A stretch of 64,000 nucleotides of DNA from Epiperipatus broadwayi (lineage: Eukaryota; Onychophora; Udeonychophora; Euonychophora; Peripatidae). The notes under the pieces were generated by a model, which did no database searches, was not told the DNA's origin, and saw only the letters and a program-made list of their open reading frames with translations. This document shows positions 60,683 through 64,000 of this stretch, piece by piece. Each line of letters opens with the position of its first letter. The first letter of the stretch is position 1. A program made the position numbers and the translations under genes. The stretch is taken from contig JAQFVV010000032.1 of the NCBI GenBank assembly GCA_028023455.1, positions 2,356,001 through 2,420,000 of the forward strand, given 5' to 3'.

Positions 60683-61337
60683 AAGTATAGGGGATTTGAA
60701 CACAGATTTTCAAGCACCCTTCAACTATCCACACTATCTCATACAACTGATACACATGACCACACACATGTAAAAAAGATAAATAATCACCAATATACAT
60801 ATTTCATGCTAAACCAGCACTCATCAATTGGTCCAGATTATCATCTCCCATACATATATATATAATCAGTGCTCAGTGTATATTAAGATAGCAAATCTTC
60901 ATACTTTAATGGACAGGCTTAAATCTACTCCAATCTCTAACTTTTTAGCCATCCATATCATTGAAAATCTGATGATGAAAACCCAAATCCCATGCTAATG
61001 CCAATATTATTGCCTGTCTATTAAAGTATGAAGATTTGCTATCTTAATATAAACTGAGCACTGATTATATATATGTGTGGGAGATGAGAATCTGGACCAA
61101 CTGATGAGTGATGGTTTAGCACAAAATACATATATTGGTGATTATTTATATTTTCTACATGTGTGTTGTCATGTGTATTAGTTGTATGAGATAGTGTGGA
61201 TAGTTGAAGAGTGCTTAAAAATCTGATTGGTGATTATTTATATTTTCTACATGTGTGTTGTCATGTGTATTAGTTGTATGAGATAGTGTGGATAGTTGAA
61301 GAGTGCTTAAAAATCTGAGTTCAAATTCCCTATACTT
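60683..61337. mobile_element. Long foldback element with a duplicated block in one arm
   Basis: The left arm 60683-60918 (AAGTATAGGGGATTTGAACA ... ACTTTAATGGACAGGC) is inverted at 61012-61337 around a ~93 bp loop. The right arm is longer because 61134-61225 is repeated exactly at 61226-61317. At the outer edge a GAGTTCAAATTCCC word resembles a pol III B box, so the arms may derive from a tRNA-related SINE. A part also occurs at 20160-20261. Non-coding. Confidence 0.8.
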
Positions 61338-61784
61338 AATATTTATGAAAATAGAAGTTGCAATTACAAAACATTAATATTTTGTTTCAACACAAAAGTG
61401 AAGTAAATTTTTAGTACTAATATTTTGACTTACTTGCTATTAGAAAAGATTCAGATATTTTGTCTGATATCTGAGAAGTTATTTGAATAGTAATTATTCT
61501 ATTCATTATTCTTTCGTCTGATAGATTTTATTATACTACATATATTTTCAAATATATAAATACTAATAAAAACATAACTTTTAAAATTATGAAAATAATC
61601 TTCATAGCTACCAACTACATATAATTGTTAATAAAAGTGCACTTATGTGATTTTGTGTAACTTTTTTTGAAAAAAAAAAAAAAAAAAAATTCTTAATAAC
61701 ACCATCTCCACTATAAATCACACTTTATTTGCCTTAATATGATGTCAATACACTTTCTCATTGAAGACATTTATCACAAATTCA
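61338..61784. other. No gene seen
   Basis: AT-rich spacer with a long A run (about 61671-61689). Confidence 0.4.
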
Positions 61785-62995
61785 TCATCAACCATTATCA
61801 ATCCACTGCAGGATGAAGGTCTCTCTCCAAGTTCAATCCATCTTCTCTGATCTTAGCTTCTCTTCTCCACATCCATTTATCTCACATGTGGTCTCTTTCA
61901 GGGTGTTTTACAATCTCTTGGAATCCATTCTAAGATTTCAATTGTCCATCTATTATCATCTCTTGTAGCAATATGTTCAGCCCAACTCCACTTCAGTCTT
62001 TTAATTTTTTCAATGAGGTCAGTAACACCTGTTTGTTCTCTTACTCATATATTGCATTTTCGATCTCTTCTTGTTACTCCCAACATGCATCTCTCCATAC
62101 TTCTTTGAATGGTGTGAAGTCTCTGTATTGCTCTTCTATTAAGTGTCCAAGTCTCAGATCCACAAGTAAGAACTCGTAAAACACATTTATTAAAAACCTT
62201 CCTTTTCAAACACATAGGCATATTTCCTTTAATATCAAGTTATTTCTACCAAAAGCACTCCAACCAAATTTAATTCTATGATTAATTTCATCTATTATGT
62301 TTCCATCTGCATTAATAATCTGACCAAGGTATTTGTAGTTTTTAATTTCTTATTTGTAGTTTTTAACTTCTTCTAACTCACCATAATCAATCTTTATTTT
62401 CGTATTTAGAGAAAATCCATTCAACATTACTTTAGTCTTTTTAACATTTATCTTTAGTCCTACTTTCATCTGATAACTCTTGCAACATTTCCACAGCTCT
62501 AAAGCATTATTTGCAAAAACAACTACATCATCTTCAAAATTTAAATGACTTAAATAATCTCCATTTACTTCCACTCCTTTAGCTTTCACTTTAATCCACA
62601 AAATACTTCTTGCAGCACTGCTATAAAAAGTTTTGAAGATATGGAATCACCCTGTCTTACACCCTTCTCAATGTTGATTTTCCTAGTATCATTATGTAAT
62701 CAAATTGCTGCTGTGCATTTTTATAAATATTCTTTAAAATATGACAATATCCTGGATCTATAACTTGATAATCCAATGCTTTAATCACTGAAGAAATGTT
62801 TATAAAATCAAATGCCTTTTCATAATCTACAAATCCAAAGCATAATGGCAACTCAGATTCATTTGTCCTTTCTATAACTTCTCTCAATACCTGGATATGA
62901 TCTACTGTACTAAAACCACTTTTAAAATTATCTATCAGTAAATGTTTGAACATTTCCTTAGTGCCAGCCATGTATTCATACTTGCAAATCATATA
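61785..62995 (-). pseudogene. RTE-type LINE, 5'-truncated, longest copy in the window
   Basis: On the minus strand, from 62992: 'STVDHIQVLREVIERTNESE', 'LCFGFVDYEKAFDFIN' (the FVDYEKAFD catalytic block), 'PGYCHILKNIYKNAQQQFDY' and 'KTG(x)FHIFK'. After a frameshift, 62601-62350 gives 'GVEVNGDYLSHLNFEDDVVV', with FEDD in place of FADD, and 'VGLKINVKKTKVMLNGFS'. The 3' end at 61785-61870 ends in the typical TGATGATGA-like tail. The altered catalytic box and frameshifts make it inactive. It extends further 5' than the copy at 20262, so the two overlap only partly. Confidence 0.9.
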
Positions 62996-64000
62996 TACAC
63001 ATGCAATGCTATCACAGACAATTCAGGCATATAAAATATTAGTGTTTCTGAATACTTATCACAGAGAATAAATGCTACAAGTATTTGAATAAACTTTTCC
63101 AAATATAAAACCAGACCTAAAACTCTTTTCATAATATGCATATGATATCCAATTTCAGAATAAAAACTTATTTTTCTCTTCATAAACAAACAAAAAAAAA
63201 GCTTACAAGTTAATTCACAATTTAGCATCTCTGAAAATTCAACAATCATGAAAATGGAAATAAAAAAACTCATTAATTTTTACTATGATTTATTCATAAA
63301 TTAACAACAAATAATTTATTTTCTTGAACATGCAAAATTTCAAAATAATCAAAATTGATTAAAATGTAAATTTATTATATGATTAAATAAATAATTTTGT
63401 TTTCTTTTCAAAAATACATACTTCAGGTTAATTAGGAAATAAAAAATTTATGAAATATTCAGTAGTAAAATGACTGAAATATTCCATTATCTGACACATG
63501 ATTTGTTTTTACATTTTCTGCAACTAAAGACAATTTTGATATTATTTTACACATACATTACCATATTTACATAAATGAGCTAATAATAGATTGGAAATTA
63601 ATGTTTAAGGCAAATTTTATTAAAGCCAATTAATTATAAAACAAATAATAAGTGTTACTTTTAAAAAAACCCAACATATTATTTCATAGAAGATCATAAA
63701 TATATTATGCCACAGATAGAAATCAATAAAATTTTCAGATCTTTAATTAAATGACAAAAAATCCAATATTTCCCATTATTACCTGCCTCATACTCAAAAC
63801 TGTAGAAACACAAAATTAGATAGTTAAAAAGGTTTTCTTCCATTTATTCTAAAAGCAAAACCTGAATTCACAACTAATTAAATTAATAGGAGTGAGCACT
63901 TATTTGTAGCCAACTAATCTAATGCTTTTTTTTTTTTTTACAATTTACAATGCTGGCATTATTTAAGGACAAATATGTAAGCTAAGAATATTATTTATAA
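62996..64000. other. No gene seen
   Basis: AT-rich to the window edge. No upstream SGPL1 exon recognised. Confidence 0.45.

Overview
The window looks like a piece of a large, very AT-rich, transposon-crowded invertebrate animal genome. Evidence: spliced exons, a metazoan class-B2-type receptor, tRNA-derived SINEs, RTE, Penelope and hAT remnants, and very long introns. I cannot name the species; the receptor architecture and repeat set would fit a mollusc or a chelicerate, but this is only a guess.

Host genes. On the minus strand the last two coding exons of sphingosine-1-phosphate lyase (SGPL1) lie at 26323-26443 and 8762-8884, separated by a 17.4 kb intron. The preceding exon was not found, so the next intron probably runs past the right edge. 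On the plus strand, 40642-44484 is an intact 1280-residue single-exon receptor: signal peptide, long Ser/Thr/Asn-rich stalk, somatomedin-B domain, cysteine-rich region and a seven-helix domain of adhesion/methuselah type. It probably sits inside the SGPL1 intron in antisense orientation. A truncated retrocopy of an unidentified host mRNA lies at 14945-15242.

Mobile DNA, left to right: a 1 kb element with 33 bp inverted ends (4421-5419), a decayed hAT transposase (6515-8000), a possible 3 kb element (8987-12063), a LINE reverse transcriptase relic (12490-14340), a Penelope-like fragment (15265-15990), an RTE fragment (20262-21185), an inverted-repeat composite (21285-22300), and an LTR retrotransposon with gag but a coiled-coil frame where pol should be (22645-25558). 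These are followed by a Penelope foldback (27659-27927), a Penelope GIY-YIG fragment (32630-33450), further RTE copies (38325-39030 and 61785-62995), SINEs, foldbacks and small hairpin elements.

Most notable is a satellite at about 45990-50180. Its ~455 bp unit is present at least nine times, and each unit carries what reads as a type I hammerhead ribozyme: a CTGACGA box, a GAAAC box, a GTC cleavage site, a short stem III and an extended paired stem I. Related single copies occur at about 220-420, 18548-19111 and 51337-51545, and an end fragment at 6335-6420. This fits the animal retrozyme class (small non-autonomous hammerhead retroelements thought to move through circular RNA), and Penelope-like elements, the proposed helpers, are present in the same window. 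The remainder is AT-rich intron or intergenic sequence with microsatellites and no recognisable gene.
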